Part shown: piece after piece, positions 41,031 to 49,613 of the stretch | How positions within the stretch are numbered: position 1 is the stretch's first letter | Layout: the number at the start of each line of letters is the position of its first letter | From: Variovorax sp. KK3 | GTDB taxonomy: Bacteria > Pseudomonadota > Gammaproteobacteria > Burkholderiales > Burkholderiaceae_C | Direction: 5' to 3' | Length of the DNA stretch: 64,000 bases | Assembly: GCF_001984055.1 (NCBI RefSeq) | Contig: NZ_LYVO01000016.1 | Coordinates: 36,127 to 100,126, forward strand | Notes under the pieces: generated by a model | What the model was told of the DNA's origin: nothing | Database searches by the model: none | The model's input: only the letters and a program-made list of their open reading frames with translations | Translations under genes and position numbers: made by a program

Positions 41031-42566
41031 ATGCCCCACCCACGATCGATCCAATGGGCGCAGCTCTTCGCGCTGCCCGAGCAACCCGGCCTGCCGCTGC
41101 AGGGCCGCCTGCGTGCCGCAGTGGTGCAGGCCATCCTCGAAGACCGCCTGAGCCCCGGTGCGCCTCTGCCCTCGTCGCGCGAGCTGGCCACGTTGCTGGG
41201 CCTGAGCCGCAACACCGTGACTTCGGCCTACCTGCAGCTGATGGACGAGGGCTTTCTCGAAGCGCGCCCGCGCAGCGGCGTGTTCGTGGCCCAGAACGCC
41301 CGGCCGCTCTCGGCCGAGCCGGCTGAGCCGCTGGTGGGGCGCAGCGGGCAATCGGGCCAGCCGCCGGAGTGGGCGGCGCGCGTGCGGCGCTCGCTGATCG
41401 ACCGGCCCACGCTGGCCAAGCCCGAACGCTGGCGCGACTACCCCTATCCCTTCGTCTACGGCACCTACGATCCGCAGCTGTTTCCCACCGAGGACTTCCG
41501 CGAGTGCTGCGCCCGCAGCCTGGCGCGCTCGCAGCTGCCGACCTGGACGCCGGATTTCGAGACCGACGACGTGCCCGAGCTGGTCGAGCAGATCCGCACA
41601 CGCCTCCTGCCCAAGCGCGGCGTGTTCGCGCTGAAGGAAGAGATCCTGGTCACGCTGGGCGCACAGCATGCCTACTACCTGCTGGCCGAGGCCTTGTTCG
41701 ACGAGCAAACGCGCGTCGGCCTGGAAGAGCCGGGCCATCCGCATGCCCGCAACAGCTTCGCTTTGCGCAACCCGAAGTGGGTGGAGATCGACGTCGACGA
41801 AGACGGGCTGGTGGTCGACGCGCTGCCGGCCGCCGACTACCTCTTCTGTACGCCCTCGCACCAGAGCCCGACCACGGCCACGTTGAGCCTGGAGCGGCGC
41901 CAGTGGTTGCTGCGCAAGGCCGAGCTGCAGGACTTCGTGATCATCGAGGACGACTACGAGGCCGAGAACCTCTACGAGGGCACGCCGATGCCCGCGCTCA
42001 AGAGCCTGGACAAGACCGGCCGGGTGATCTACGTCGGCTCGGTGTCGAAGAGCCTGTCGCCGGCGCTGCGGCTGGGCTTCATCGTCGCCCCGCGCGCGCT
42101 GATCAAGGAACTGCGCGTGATCCGGCACGCGATGCTGCGGCACCCCAGCGCCTTCCTGCAACAGGCCTACGCGCTCTTTCTATCGCTGGGCCATCACGAG
42201 TCGCATGCGCGGCGGGTCAACCATGCGATGCAGGAACGCCTGGCCTTGGCGGCGCAGGCCTTGCGCGACCACCTGCCTGATTTCGAGTTCCGGCTGCCTT
42301 CGGGCGGTGCCTCGATCTGGGTGCAAGCGCCGTCGTGGGTCGATGCCGGCGAGCTGGCGCTGATGGCGCGCAACCACGGCGTGCTGATCGAAGCGGGCGA
42401 CGTGTTCTTCGGCAAGCCGCCGTATCCGTGCCCCTTCTTCAGGCTGCGCTTGTCGTCGATTCCGTCGGGGCAGATCGTGGCGGGGATACGGGCCCTGGGT
42501 GTGGCGGCGAAAGAACTGGCGCAGGCCAGGGGAGAGCAGGTCAGTGGTGGGGTGCGGGCGCATTGA
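41031..42566 (+). CDS. MocR/PdxR family regulator (GntR HTH fused to aminotransferase-like domain)
   Basis: The protein has 511 residues. The N-terminal winged helix (about residues 20-90) has PLPSSRELATLLGLSRNTVTSAYLQLMDEGFLE. From about residue 130 the fold is a type I aminotransferase, with the PLP-binding Lys340 in VGSVSKSLSPALRLGF and the Asp motif IIEDDYEAENLYEG. MocR proteins use pyridoxal phosphate and an amino compound as effector and rarely act as enzymes. It is divergent from the SnoaL and oxidase genes, which are its likely targets. A possible -10 (TAAACT) sits at 41016-41021. Confidence 0.92.
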   Translation: MPHPRSIQWAQLFALPEQPGLPLQGRLRAAVVQAILEDRLSPGAPLPSSRELATLLGLSRNTVTSAYLQLMDEGFLEARPRSGVFVAQNARPLSAEPAEPLVGRSGQSGQPPEWAARVRRSLIDRPTLAKPERWRDYPYPFVYGTYDPQLFPTEDFRECCARSLARSQLPTWTPDFETDDVPELVEQIRTRLLPKRGVFALKEEILVTLGAQHAYYLLAEALFDEQTRVGLEEPGHPHARNSFALRNPKWVEIDVDEDGLVVDALPAADYLFCTPSHQSPTTATLSLERRQWLLRKAELQDFVIIEDDYEAENLYEGTPMPALKSLDKTGRVIYVGSVSKSLSPALRLGFIVAPRALIKELRVIRHAMLRHPSAFLQQAYALFLSLGHHESHARRVNHAMQERLALAAQALRDHLPDFEFRLPSGGASIWVQAPSWVDAGELALMARNHGVLIEAGDVFFGKPPYPCPFFRLRLSSIPSGQIVAGIRALGVAAKELAQARGEQVSGGVRAH

Positions 42567-42591
42567 GCCTGACCACGCGAAGTGATCAGGC
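42567..42591. terminator. Hairpin between convergent MocR and ABC fusion genes
   Basis: GCCTGA (42567-42572) pairs with TCAGGC (42586-42591), with further CA/TG pairing inside and a small loop. It starts right after the MocR stop and covers the last codon of the convergent gene, so it may serve both directions. The stem is short and no T-run follows. Confidence 0.4.
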
Positions 42592-44127
42592 GGCCCGGCT
42601 TCGGCGCATCCCATACTCGATCAGCTCGAACAACGCTTCGCTGAGCAGCGCCAGCACGGCCGCCGGCAAGGCGCCTGCGATCAGCAGTTCGCGGTCGTTC
42701 AGGGCGAGGCCGGTCACGATGCGTTCGCCGTAGCCACCCGCACCGATGAAGGCCGCGATGGTGGCCGTGCCGATGGCGATGGTGGTGGCCGTGCGCACGC
42801 CGGCCAGCAGCGTGGGCAACGCCAGCGGCAGCAGCACCAGCCGCATGCTCTGGCTGTCGGTCATGCCCAGCGCCGTGCCGGCCTGCCGCACCCCGGCAGG
42901 CACCTCGGCGAGGCCGGTGACGGTGTTGCGCATGATGGGCAGCAGTGAATAGAGCGTGAGCGCGATCAGCGCCGGCAGGGTGCCGATGGCGCCGATCAGC
43001 GAAATCAGCACGGCCAGCATGGCGAGCGAAGGCACGGTCTGCAGCAGGCCGGCGAGCCCGAGCACGAAGGCGCGCAGCCGCAGATGCGGAAAGACGAGGA
43101 TGCCGAGCGGCAGCGCGATCGCGATCGCGAGGCCGACCGACACAGCCACCAGCAGCAGGTGCTGGCGCGTGAGCCGGCCGAGGTCCGAGCCGAAGAGCTT
43201 GCCGACGAAGCCGCGCGCAGCCTCGCTGCCGGACGGCGGGGCGGCGCCGCCGCGCTGCGACGCGAGGAAGTCGCGCGCGATCACGTCGAAGGCGACGCCC
43301 TGCAACTCGGCGCGCGCGTTCATCGCGATCATCGCGCGCTCGTCGATGCGGCCGTCGAGCTTCTGAAGCGCGGCCCAGGCCTGCGGCAGGCGCGTCGGCA
43401 GGTCGAGGCGGTGCAGCACCACGGCGTCGTAGCGCGGGAAGTACGCGCGGTCGTCTTCGAGCACGCGCAGACCCAGGTGGTCGATCTTGGCGTCGGTGGT
43501 GTAGATGTCGATCACGTCGATCTGCTTGGCCGAGATGGCGTCGTAGGCCAGGCCGTGGTCGAGGCCGGTGGGCTTTTGCGCGAAGCCGTAGCGCGCGGCG
43601 AGTCCTTGCCAGCCGTCGGCGCGGCCGATGAACTCGTTCGACAAGCCGAGCTTCAGATCGGGATGGCGGGCCAGGTCGCTCAGGGTGCGAACGCCGAGCT
43701 TGTCGGCATCGGCCGCGCGCATGGCAAGCGCGTAGCCGTCGTTGAAGCCGAGCGGAATCGCGATACCGAGGCCCAGCGGCGCCAGTGCAGCGTTCATGGC
43801 TTCGCGCGTCATCTGCTGCGGGCTCTTGAGGATCTCGAGGGCTATCGTGCCGGTGTATTCGGCATAGAGGTCGATGTTGCCGGAGCGGAGCGCTTCGTAG
43901 ACGATCGCGGTGTTGCCCAAGCCCTGGCGCAGCTGTGGTGGCGACTTGAGCTGCGGCGCTGCGGTCTGCGCCAGCACCTCGGCCAGGATGTACGACTCGG
44001 TGAAGCGCTTCGAGCCGACGCGCAGGGCGCCGCTTTGATCCTGTGCCAGCGCCTGCGCGGGCAGCAGGGTCCACAGGAGCCCGAAGCAGAACAGGGCAGT
44101 GGGCCACAGGCGTCGCAGGCAGTGCAT
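42586..44127 (-). CDS. Osmoprotectant-type ABC transporter: binding protein fused to permease
   Basis: The protein has 513 residues. After a signal peptide (ends near ALAQD, residue 30), residues about 33-300 are an OpuAC/OsmX-like binding protein: RVGSKRFTESYILAEVLAQ, NTAIVYEALRSGNIDLYAEYTG and DAISAKQIDVIDIYTTDAKI. Residues about 320-510 are a permease of the OpuCB type with LLQTVPSLAMLAVLISLIGAIG and the EAA-type ALGMTDSQSMRLVLLPLALP. Such fusions take up glycine betaine, choline, carnitine or ergothioneine. The order here is binding protein first, the reverse of the better-known EgtU. No ATPase gene is adjacent on either side, so the energising subunit must be elsewhere. Confidence 0.87.
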   Translation of the reverse strand: MHCLRRLWPTALFCFGLLWTLLPAQALAQDQSGALRVGSKRFTESYILAEVLAQTAAPQLKSPPQLRQGLGNTAIVYEALRSGNIDLYAEYTGTIALEILKSPQQMTREAMNAALAPLGLGIAIPLGFNDGYALAMRAADADKLGVRTLSDLARHPDLKLGLSNEFIGRADGWQGLAARYGFAQKPTGLDHGLAYDAISAKQIDVIDIYTTDAKIDHLGLRVLEDDRAYFPRYDAVVLHRLDLPTRLPQAWAALQKLDGRIDERAMIAMNARAELQGVAFDVIARDFLASQRGGAAPPSGSEAARGFVGKLFGSDLGRLTRQHLLLVAVSVGLAIAIALPLGILVFPHLRLRAFVLGLAGLLQTVPSLAMLAVLISLIGAIGTLPALIALTLYSLLPIMRNTVTGLAEVPAGVRQAGTALGMTDSQSMRLVLLPLALPTLLAGVRTATTIAIGTATIAAFIGAGGYGERIVTGLALNDRELLIAGALPAAVLALLSEALFELIEYGMRRSRAA

Positions 44128-44232
44128 CCGGCGCAGTGTATAGGCGCGGCCATGCGCGCGGCCGGCACCCGTCGCGCTCCTACAGCAGTTGGTGCGCGAA
44201 GCTGATGCGGCCATGAGAAAGGGCCGGGCACA

Positions 44233-45030
44233 TTGGCGACCGTGCTCATCAACTACATCCGACGGGGTCAAGGCAAATCGCTACTGCTCGTGCATGGACT
44301 CGGAAGCAACTGGCGTTCGTGGCGCGGCATCATCGCTCCGCTCGCGGCCCAGCGCACCGTGATCGCGATCGACCTGCCGGGCTTCGGCAAGAGTCCTCCG
44401 CTCGATGGCACCGTGTCGGTCGAGACGATGGCCGACGCGGTCGCGCAGTTCTTGCGCGAGCATCAACTCGTCGGCACCGACGCGGTGGGCAGCTCGATCG
44501 GCGCCCAGCTCTTGCTGGAACTCGCGCGCCGCGACGGCGTAGTGGGCGCGGTGGTGTCGCTGGGCCCGGGAGGCTTCTGGAAGGGCTGGGAACGCGCGCT
44601 CTTCCAGGTGTCGACCTGCGGCTCGGTGCGTGCGGTCCGGGCGCTGCAGTTCGCGATGCCGGCCATCATTTCGCATGCCTGGTCGCGCCGATTGCTGCTG
44701 GCGCAGCTGTCGGCGCAATCGGCTTCGCTCACCCCCGCGCTCGTGCTGGAAGACATGCGCAGCCGCGCCGCCTCGCCTTCTTTCGACGTGGTGCTGCGTG
44801 CACTGATCCGCGGGCCCGCGCCGCTCGGCATCGCCGTGGGCGGGCTCCAACGACCCCTGGTGATCGGCTGGGGGCGGCTCGACCGCATCTGCCTGCCCCG
44901 CCAGGCGGCCCGCGTGCAGAAGCTGTTTCCCGAGGCGCGGCTGCACTGGTTCGAACAGTGCGGCCACTATCCGCATTGGGATGCGCCGGATGAAACGACC
45001 CGGCTTATCCTCGAAGCCACCGCCGATTGA
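44233..45030 (+). CDS. Alpha/beta hydrolase
   Basis: The protein has 265 residues with an alpha/beta hydrolase fold. The oxyanion strand is LLLVHGLGSNWRSW, the nucleophile elbow GSSIG (Ser near residue 89), the acid Asp in WGRLDRICLP and the catalytic His in EQCGHYPHWDAP. The start is uncertain: TTG at 44233 or GTG at 44242, neither with a strong ribosome-binding site. No cap domain of special type can be named. It is co-oriented with the ROK-like gene 24 bp downstream, so the two are likely co-transcribed. Substrate unknown. Confidence 0.85.
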   Translation: MATVLINYIRRGQGKSLLLVHGLGSNWRSWRGIIAPLAAQRTVIAIDLPGFGKSPPLDGTVSVETMADAVAQFLREHQLVGTDAVGSSIGAQLLLELARRDGVVGAVVSLGPGGFWKGWERALFQVSTCGSVRAVRALQFAMPAIISHAWSRRLLLAQLSAQSASLTPALVLEDMRSRAASPSFDVVLRALIRGPAPLGIAVGGLQRPLVIGWGRLDRICLPRQAARVQKLFPEARLHWFEQCGHYPHWDAPDETTRLILEATAD

Positions 45031-45054
45031 ACGGCGCCCCAAGAGAAGGAACCC

Positions 45055-46164
45055 ATGGCATCAGACGACCCGAAGAAGCGATCGAAGAAGCAGAAGAAGA
45101 GCGACGAGCACGAAGCGGCGCCCGTCCACGACATCCACGGCGCGCGCGAGCTGCCGACCGTGCTGGTGGAGGGCTACAGCTTGCAACTGCGCGACGAGGG
45201 CGGGTTTCTCGGCGACCAGGCCAGCCAGACGGCCTTTCGCGAACTGCTCGAGCAATGGCGCCGGCGCCATCGCCGCAAGGGCAAAAAAGACCCGCTGGGC
45301 GACAAGCATTCGAAGGACCTGGCCAAGGGCACGCTCGACGCGGCATTGAAGTCGGGCAAGGCCTCCGAGGCCACCGACATCGTGCATGCGGCCATCGAGG
45401 AATTCGCGCTGGGGCTGGCCCAGGTGATCCGCGGCTTCATGCGGCAGCCCTCATGGAAAGGCGTGGAGCGCATCGTGATCGGCGGTGGCTTTCCCGAAAG
45501 CGACGTCGGCGAGCGCGCCGTGCTGGAGGCCACGGCCATCCTGCAGGAGTTGGGCGAGAAAGTGCCGCTGGCCCGCATCTGCCACGACACCGACGACGGC
45601 GGCCTGCTGGGCTGGGTGCACCTGGCGCCGCCCGAATTGCTTGAGCACTACGACGCGATCCTGGCGCTCGACATCGGCGGCACCAACGTGCGCTGCGGCA
45701 TCGTCAAGCTGAGGCTCGATCGTGCGAAGGACCTGTCGAAGGCGAAGGTGCTTCGGCGCGAGAAGTGGCGCCACAAGGACGACGGCCCCAACCGCCGCCT
45801 GTTGGTCACCCGGCTGGCCGAAATGCTCGAGGAGCAGGTGGCCTATTGCAAGAAGAAGGGCATCCGCCTCGCGCCTTTCGTCGGCATCGGCTGCCCAGGG
45901 TTGATCCGCAAGGATGGCTCCATCGCCCGCGGCGCGCAGAACATGCCGGGCGACTGGACCAGCGAGCATTTCCACCTGCCCACCGAACTGCGCAAGAAGA
46001 TCCCGACCATCCGCGGCGTGCCGACCATGGTGCTGATGCACAACGATGCGGTCGTGCAAGGCTTGAGCGAACTGCCCTTCATGCGAGACGTGAAGCGGTG
46101 GGCGGTGCTGACGATCGGGACGGGGTTGGGGAATGTGAGCTACACCAACAAGCCCAAGCCCTGA
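45055..46164 (+). CDS. ROK family kinase-like protein with circularly permuted domain order
   Basis: The protein has 369 residues. Motifs normally found in the C-terminal half of ROK kinases come first: helix EEFALGLAQVIRGFM, strand RIVIGGGFPESDVG (139-152) and DDGGLLG (180-186). Motifs of the normal N-terminal half follow: phosphate-1 ALDIGGTNVRCGIV (204-217), GIGCPG (277-282), HND with the presumed catalytic Asp331, and phosphate-2 TIGTGLGN (353-360), nine residues before the end. The zinc Cys motif of ROK proteins is absent and the first 30 residues are a basic, Lys-rich extension. All parts of the kinase are there but rotated. Sugar phosphorylation is likely, with the substrate unknown. 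Confidence 0.85.
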   Translation: MASDDPKKRSKKQKKSDEHEAAPVHDIHGARELPTVLVEGYSLQLRDEGGFLGDQASQTAFRELLEQWRRRHRRKGKKDPLGDKHSKDLAKGTLDAALKSGKASEATDIVHAAIEEFALGLAQVIRGFMRQPSWKGVERIVIGGGFPESDVGERAVLEATAILQELGEKVPLARICHDTDDGGLLGWVHLAPPELLEHYDAILALDIGGTNVRCGIVKLRLDRAKDLSKAKVLRREKWRHKDDGPNRRLLVTRLAEMLEEQVAYCKKKGIRLAPFVGIGCPGLIRKDGSIARGAQNMPGDWTSEHFHLPTELRKKIPTIRGVPTMVLMHNDAVVQGLSELPFMRDVKRWAVLTIGTGLGNVSYTNKPKP

Positions 46165-46270
46165 ATCGAGCCGCGCGTGACCGAAGAGGTAGGACGCGTG
46201 AATGCACTGGCCTCTTTGTCGCCATGAGTGACGACGCGTTCCATAGTCAGCCGTGGCTCGGTTCGACGCG

Positions 46271-47647
46271 CTACAGCTGAAACGCCACCGTCAACAGCAG
46301 CCCCTCGGCAATGTCCCTCACCAGCCCCGGCCGCCTGGCGCGATAGGTCTCGCCCGCCGAAGCCGTCGTCTCGATCCACTGGGCCAGCCAGTCGATGTCT
46401 TCCGCGCCATAGAACACGACCGCCGCTTCATGGTTGAGCAAGAGGCTGCGCATGTCGAGGTTGATCGAGCCGCAGAGGGCCAGCTCTTCATCCACGACCA
46501 CCGCCTTGGCGTGGACCATGAAAGGCAGCATGCGAAAGGTGACGCCGGCGCGGGCCAGGTCGCGCATGGCGCGGGCGCGGACGAAGTCGGCGAGGCGGTG
46601 GTTGGACACCGCGGGCATGGCGATGGTGACCTGGACGCCGCGGCGGGCCGCGAGCCGCAGCGCATCGCGCAGGCCGTCGCCGGGCACGAAGTAGGGGGTG
46701 ACGGCGAGCAGGCGGTGCTCGGCGCGGAAGCAGGCGTCGATGAGCAGCGCGTGGGCCGTGTCTTCGGTCTGGTCCGGGCCGCTGGGGAGAAACTGCGCGA
46801 GGCCGCCCGTTTCCGGCGCTTCGGCCGCGATGGTGCGCGGCTTCCGGCCTCGAACGGATGCCCAGTCATGGTCGAACTGGCGGGCTGCCGCCACGGCCAC
46901 GCTGCCGCGCAGGTCGAAGGAGAGGTCGCGCCAGGGCTCGGGGTACTCGTCGTTGCCGAGGAAGTACTCGCCGGCCAGGTTGCGGCCGCCCGACCAGAGC
47001 CAGCCGTCGTCGGCGATGGTGAACTTGCGGTGGTTGCGCAGGTTGCGCGGCCCGGCGCGGCGCAGGGTGAAGAAGGGGCGGAACACGGCGACCTCGGCCC
47101 CGGCCTCGCGCAGGCTTTCGAAGTGATGGCGCGGCAGCGACAGCGCGCCGAAGCCGTCGAGCAGCACGCGCACCTTGATGCCCTCGCGCGCGCGGCGCGA
47201 CAGGCGGTTGATGGCCTCGTGGCCCAGCGCGTCGTCGCCGATGATGAAGGTGCAGACGTCGATGCGCTTCCGCGCGCCTTCGATGACCTGCCACAGCGCA
47301 TCGCGCGCCACGCCGCCGTCGGCGTGAAAGCGCACGCTGCATGGGCCGGGCGGGGCCAGGCCGAAGCTCTCGATGAGGTCTGCCGCCCAATGACCTGCCG
47401 GCAGCGAGCGCGGCGGCCGCGGCGAGCCAGCGGGGCGCAGCTTGCGCTGGCCGAACAGCAGGTACATCGGCAGCATGAAGTAGGGCAGCAGCACCAGCCC
47501 CATGACCCACGCGATGGCGGTGGTGGGGGCGCGCTGCTCGCGTCGGGCCCGCGTGCTGAGCACGTAGACCAGCAGCGCGACGGTGACGACCAGCAGGTGC
47601 TGCGCCGGCGAGGGGAGCCAGTCCAGCCAGTCGTCGATGCGGTTCAC
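46271..47647 (-). CDS. cls: Cardiolipin synthase (phospholipase D superfamily)
   Basis: The protein has 458 residues. Two N-terminal membrane helices (AQHLLVVTVALLVYVL and AIAWVMGLVLLPYFMLPMYLLFG) are followed by two HKD motifs: HRKFTIADDGWLWSGGRN near residue 205 and HAKAVVVDEELALCGSINLD near residue 390. This is the layout of bacterial ClsA. The enzyme joins two phosphatidylglycerol molecules to cardiolipin at the inner membrane. I start at GTG 47647, which overlaps the TGA of the GST gene (GTGA); a GTG seven codons further upstream is the alternative. It is the third gene of a minus-strand unit. Confidence 0.9.
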   Translation of the reverse strand: MNRIDDWLDWLPSPAQHLLVVTVALLVYVLSTRARREQRAPTTAIAWVMGLVLLPYFMLPMYLLFGQRKLRPAGSPRPPRSLPAGHWAADLIESFGLAPPGPCSVRFHADGGVARDALWQVIEGARKRIDVCTFIIGDDALGHEAINRLSRRAREGIKVRVLLDGFGALSLPRHHFESLREAGAEVAVFRPFFTLRRAGPRNLRNHRKFTIADDGWLWSGGRNLAGEYFLGNDEYPEPWRDLSFDLRGSVAVAAARQFDHDWASVRGRKPRTIAAEAPETGGLAQFLPSGPDQTEDTAHALLIDACFRAEHRLLAVTPYFVPGDGLRDALRLAARRGVQVTIAMPAVSNHRLADFVRARAMRDLARAGVTFRMLPFMVHAKAVVVDEELALCGSINLDMRSLLLNHEAAVVFYGAEDIDWLAQWIETTASAGETYRARRPGLVRDIAEGLLLTVAFQL

Positions 47648-48309
47648 GCCAGGTGCGACTGAAGTGACACGGGAACGCCCCGGCCCTGCGAGGCCAGGAA
47701 GCGCATCATCGGCCCGACGACGGCGCGCACGGCAGGGCGCGAACCCACGCGCTCGCGCCATGCCAGAAGATGCGGCGTCGCGTCGGTCATGCCGGCGCCC
47801 TTGCGGTCGGCGAAGACCTGCGCCATGTAGAAGGCGATGTCGGCGAAGGAGTAGTCGCCGGCCAGGTAATCGGCGCGGGCAAGGCGCTCGTCCATCCGCT
47901 CGTAGAAATGGGCGCAGGCCGTGCAGGCGGTCACCGCGGCCTCGCTGCCCATGTCGTGCTGCAGGCCCATCAGGCGGATCACGTGTGGGAAGAACACCTC
48001 GTCCGACAGGTGCTCCAGCTGGCGCGCCCGTGCGCGGCCGGCGACGTCGCGCGGCCACAAAGGCGGCGAGGGCACCTTGTCTTCGAGGTACTCGAAGATC
48101 TGGGTCGAGTCGAAGAGCTCGACGTCGCCGTCGATCAGCACCGGTACCTGGCGCTTGGGGTTGATCCGCAGCACCTCGGGGTGCTTGGGCAGGTAGTTGT
48201 CGTCCTTGTCGAAGGGCACCATCTCGGCGTCGATCGCAATGCCTTTTTCGAGCGCAGCGATCTGTGCCTTGGCTCCGAACATGCTGAGGGGGCCGGTGTA
48301 GAGCTTCAT
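47644..48309 (-). CDS. Glutathione S-transferase family protein
   Basis: The protein has 221 residues. The thioredoxin-like N-terminal half begins MKLYTGPLSMFGAKAQIAALEKG and holds the cis-Pro and glutathione-contact block QVPVLIDGDVELFDSTQIFEYLED (about residues 53-76). The helical C-terminal domain follows with LARADYLAGDYSFADIAFYMAQVFADRKG. The class cannot be fixed by eye; the Ser in place of Tyr at the N-terminal active site favours a zeta, theta or bacterial type. It starts 37 bp after the MetE-like gene and overlaps cls by GTGA. Confidence 0.88.
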   Translation of the reverse strand: MKLYTGPLSMFGAKAQIAALEKGIAIDAEMVPFDKDDNYLPKHPEVLRINPKRQVPVLIDGDVELFDSTQIFEYLEDKVPSPPLWPRDVAGRARARQLEHLSDEVFFPHVIRLMGLQHDMGSEAAVTACTACAHFYERMDERLARADYLAGDYSFADIAFYMAQVFADRKGAGMTDATPHLLAWRERVGSRPAVRAVVGPMMRFLASQGRGVPVSLQSHLA

Positions 48310-48346
48310 GCTGGTGGCGATGATGCCACTTCACCGGCCCGTTGGA

Positions 48347-49468
48347 TCAGGTCGAGCCCCAGACCTCCTGCGCCGTTTCGACTACCAGCCGCAGCTTGTT
48401 GCGCTGGTCGTCCACGGCGATGTTGTTGCCGTGCACGGTGCTGGAAAAGCCGCATTGCGGCGAGAGCGCCAGCTGTTCCAGCGGGGCGTACTTGGCTGCG
48501 GCCTCGATGCGCTGCTTGAGCTCGTCCTTGTCTTCGAGCTGGCCGAACTTGGTGGTCACCAGGCCGAGCACCACGGTCTTGCCCTTGGGCAAGTAGCGAA
48601 GCGGGCGGAAGTCGCCGGAGCGGGCGTCGTCGTATTCGAGGAAATAGGCGTCGAGGTCCATCTCCTTGAGCAGGGCTTCGGCCACCGGCTCGTAGTTGCC
48701 GGCCGCGGCGTGCGTGCTCTTGAAGTTGCCGCGGCACAGGTGCATGGCCAGCGTCATGCCCTCGGGCTTCTGCGCGACGACCTTGTTGATGAAGGCGGCG
48801 TAGCGGTGCGGCAGCTCGTTGGGGTCGTCGCCGCGCTGGCGGGCGGCCTCGCGCATGCGCTCGTCGCACAGGTAGGCGAGGTTGGTGTCGTCCATCTGCA
48901 CGTAGGTGCAGCCGGCGGCGGCCAGCGAGCGCAGCTCGTCGCCATAGGCGCGGGCCACGTCGTCGTAGAACACCGGGTCGAGCTCGGGGTAGGCCTCCTT
49001 GCTGATGCCGGCGCGGCCGCCGCGAAAGTGCAGCATCGTGGGCGAAGGGATGGTCACCTTGGGCGTGCGGCCGGCCGAGACCTGGCTCTTGAGGTATTCG
49101 AAGTCGGCCAGCTGGATGGCCTTGGCGTGGGTGACCTTGTCGATGACTCGCATCACGGGCGGGGCCAGTTCCTCGGTGCCGTCGGGCTTGCGGATGGTGA
49201 CCGGGATGTCGGTCTTCACGCCACCCAGTTGTTCGAGGAAGTCGATGTGGAAGTAGGTGCGGCGGAATTCGCCGTCGGTGATGCTCTTGAGGCCGATGTC
49301 TTCCTGGAATTTCACGATCTCGGTGATGGCCTTGTCCTCGACCTCGCGCAACTGCTCGGGCGTGATCTCGCCCTTGGCTTTTTGCTCGCGCGCTTCGAGC
49401 AGGTATTTGGGTCGCAGGAAGCTGCCGACGTGGTCGTAACGGGCAGGCAGGCGGGCGTGCTGGGACAT
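48347..49468 (-). CDS. Cobalamin-independent methionine synthase-like protein (MetE C-terminal domain family)
   Basis: The protein has 373 residues and covers only the catalytic C-terminal barrel of MetE (COG0620). The N-terminal block YDHVGSFLRPKYLLEA and TDGEFRRTYFHIDFLEQLGG, the central YVQMDDTNLAYLCDERMR, and zinc ligands in MHLCRGN (His, Cys) and LSPQCGFSS (Cys) are all present. Short proteins of this kind transfer methyl groups to homocysteine or related thiols, often without folate. Divergence from the vanA-type gene suggests a link with methyl metabolism, as vanillate-type substrates are methoxylated; this is an inference. GGAG stands a few bases before the ATG. Confidence 0.88.
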   Translation of the reverse strand: MSQHARLPARYDHVGSFLRPKYLLEAREQKAKGEITPEQLREVEDKAITEIVKFQEDIGLKSITDGEFRRTYFHIDFLEQLGGVKTDIPVTIRKPDGTEELAPPVMRVIDKVTHAKAIQLADFEYLKSQVSAGRTPKVTIPSPTMLHFRGGRAGISKEAYPELDPVFYDDVARAYGDELRSLAAAGCTYVQMDDTNLAYLCDERMREAARQRGDDPNELPHRYAAFINKVVAQKPEGMTLAMHLCRGNFKSTHAAAGNYEPVAEALLKEMDLDAYFLEYDDARSGDFRPLRYLPKGKTVVLGLVTTKFGQLEDKDELKQRIEAAAKYAPLEQLALSPQCGFSSTVHGNNIAVDDQRNKLRLVVETAQEVWGST

Positions 49469-49575
49469 GGTTGCTCCGTGGAGTCGGGAAAAGAACGGTC
49501 GATCGTAAACGCACTGGGATGATCGGCAATGGATACATCGATATGCGTGTTTACCCTTAATTAGTGCTATTTCAG

Positions 49576-49613
49576 TTGGCTTTCAGGGTATCAATGAATA
49601 CATTGCGTATTCC
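49576..49613 (+). promoter_or_regulatory. Candidate promoter and operator of the vanA-type operon
   Basis: TTGGCT (49576-49581) and TACATT (49599-49604) are 17 bp apart. The inverted repeat GAATAC-ATTGC-GTATTC (49596-49612) covers the -10 and ends one base before the ATG at 49614. No Shine-Dalgarno is visible, so the message may start at or next to the ATG. The repeat is a plausible site for the GntR/FCD regulator two genes on. Confidence 0.5.
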
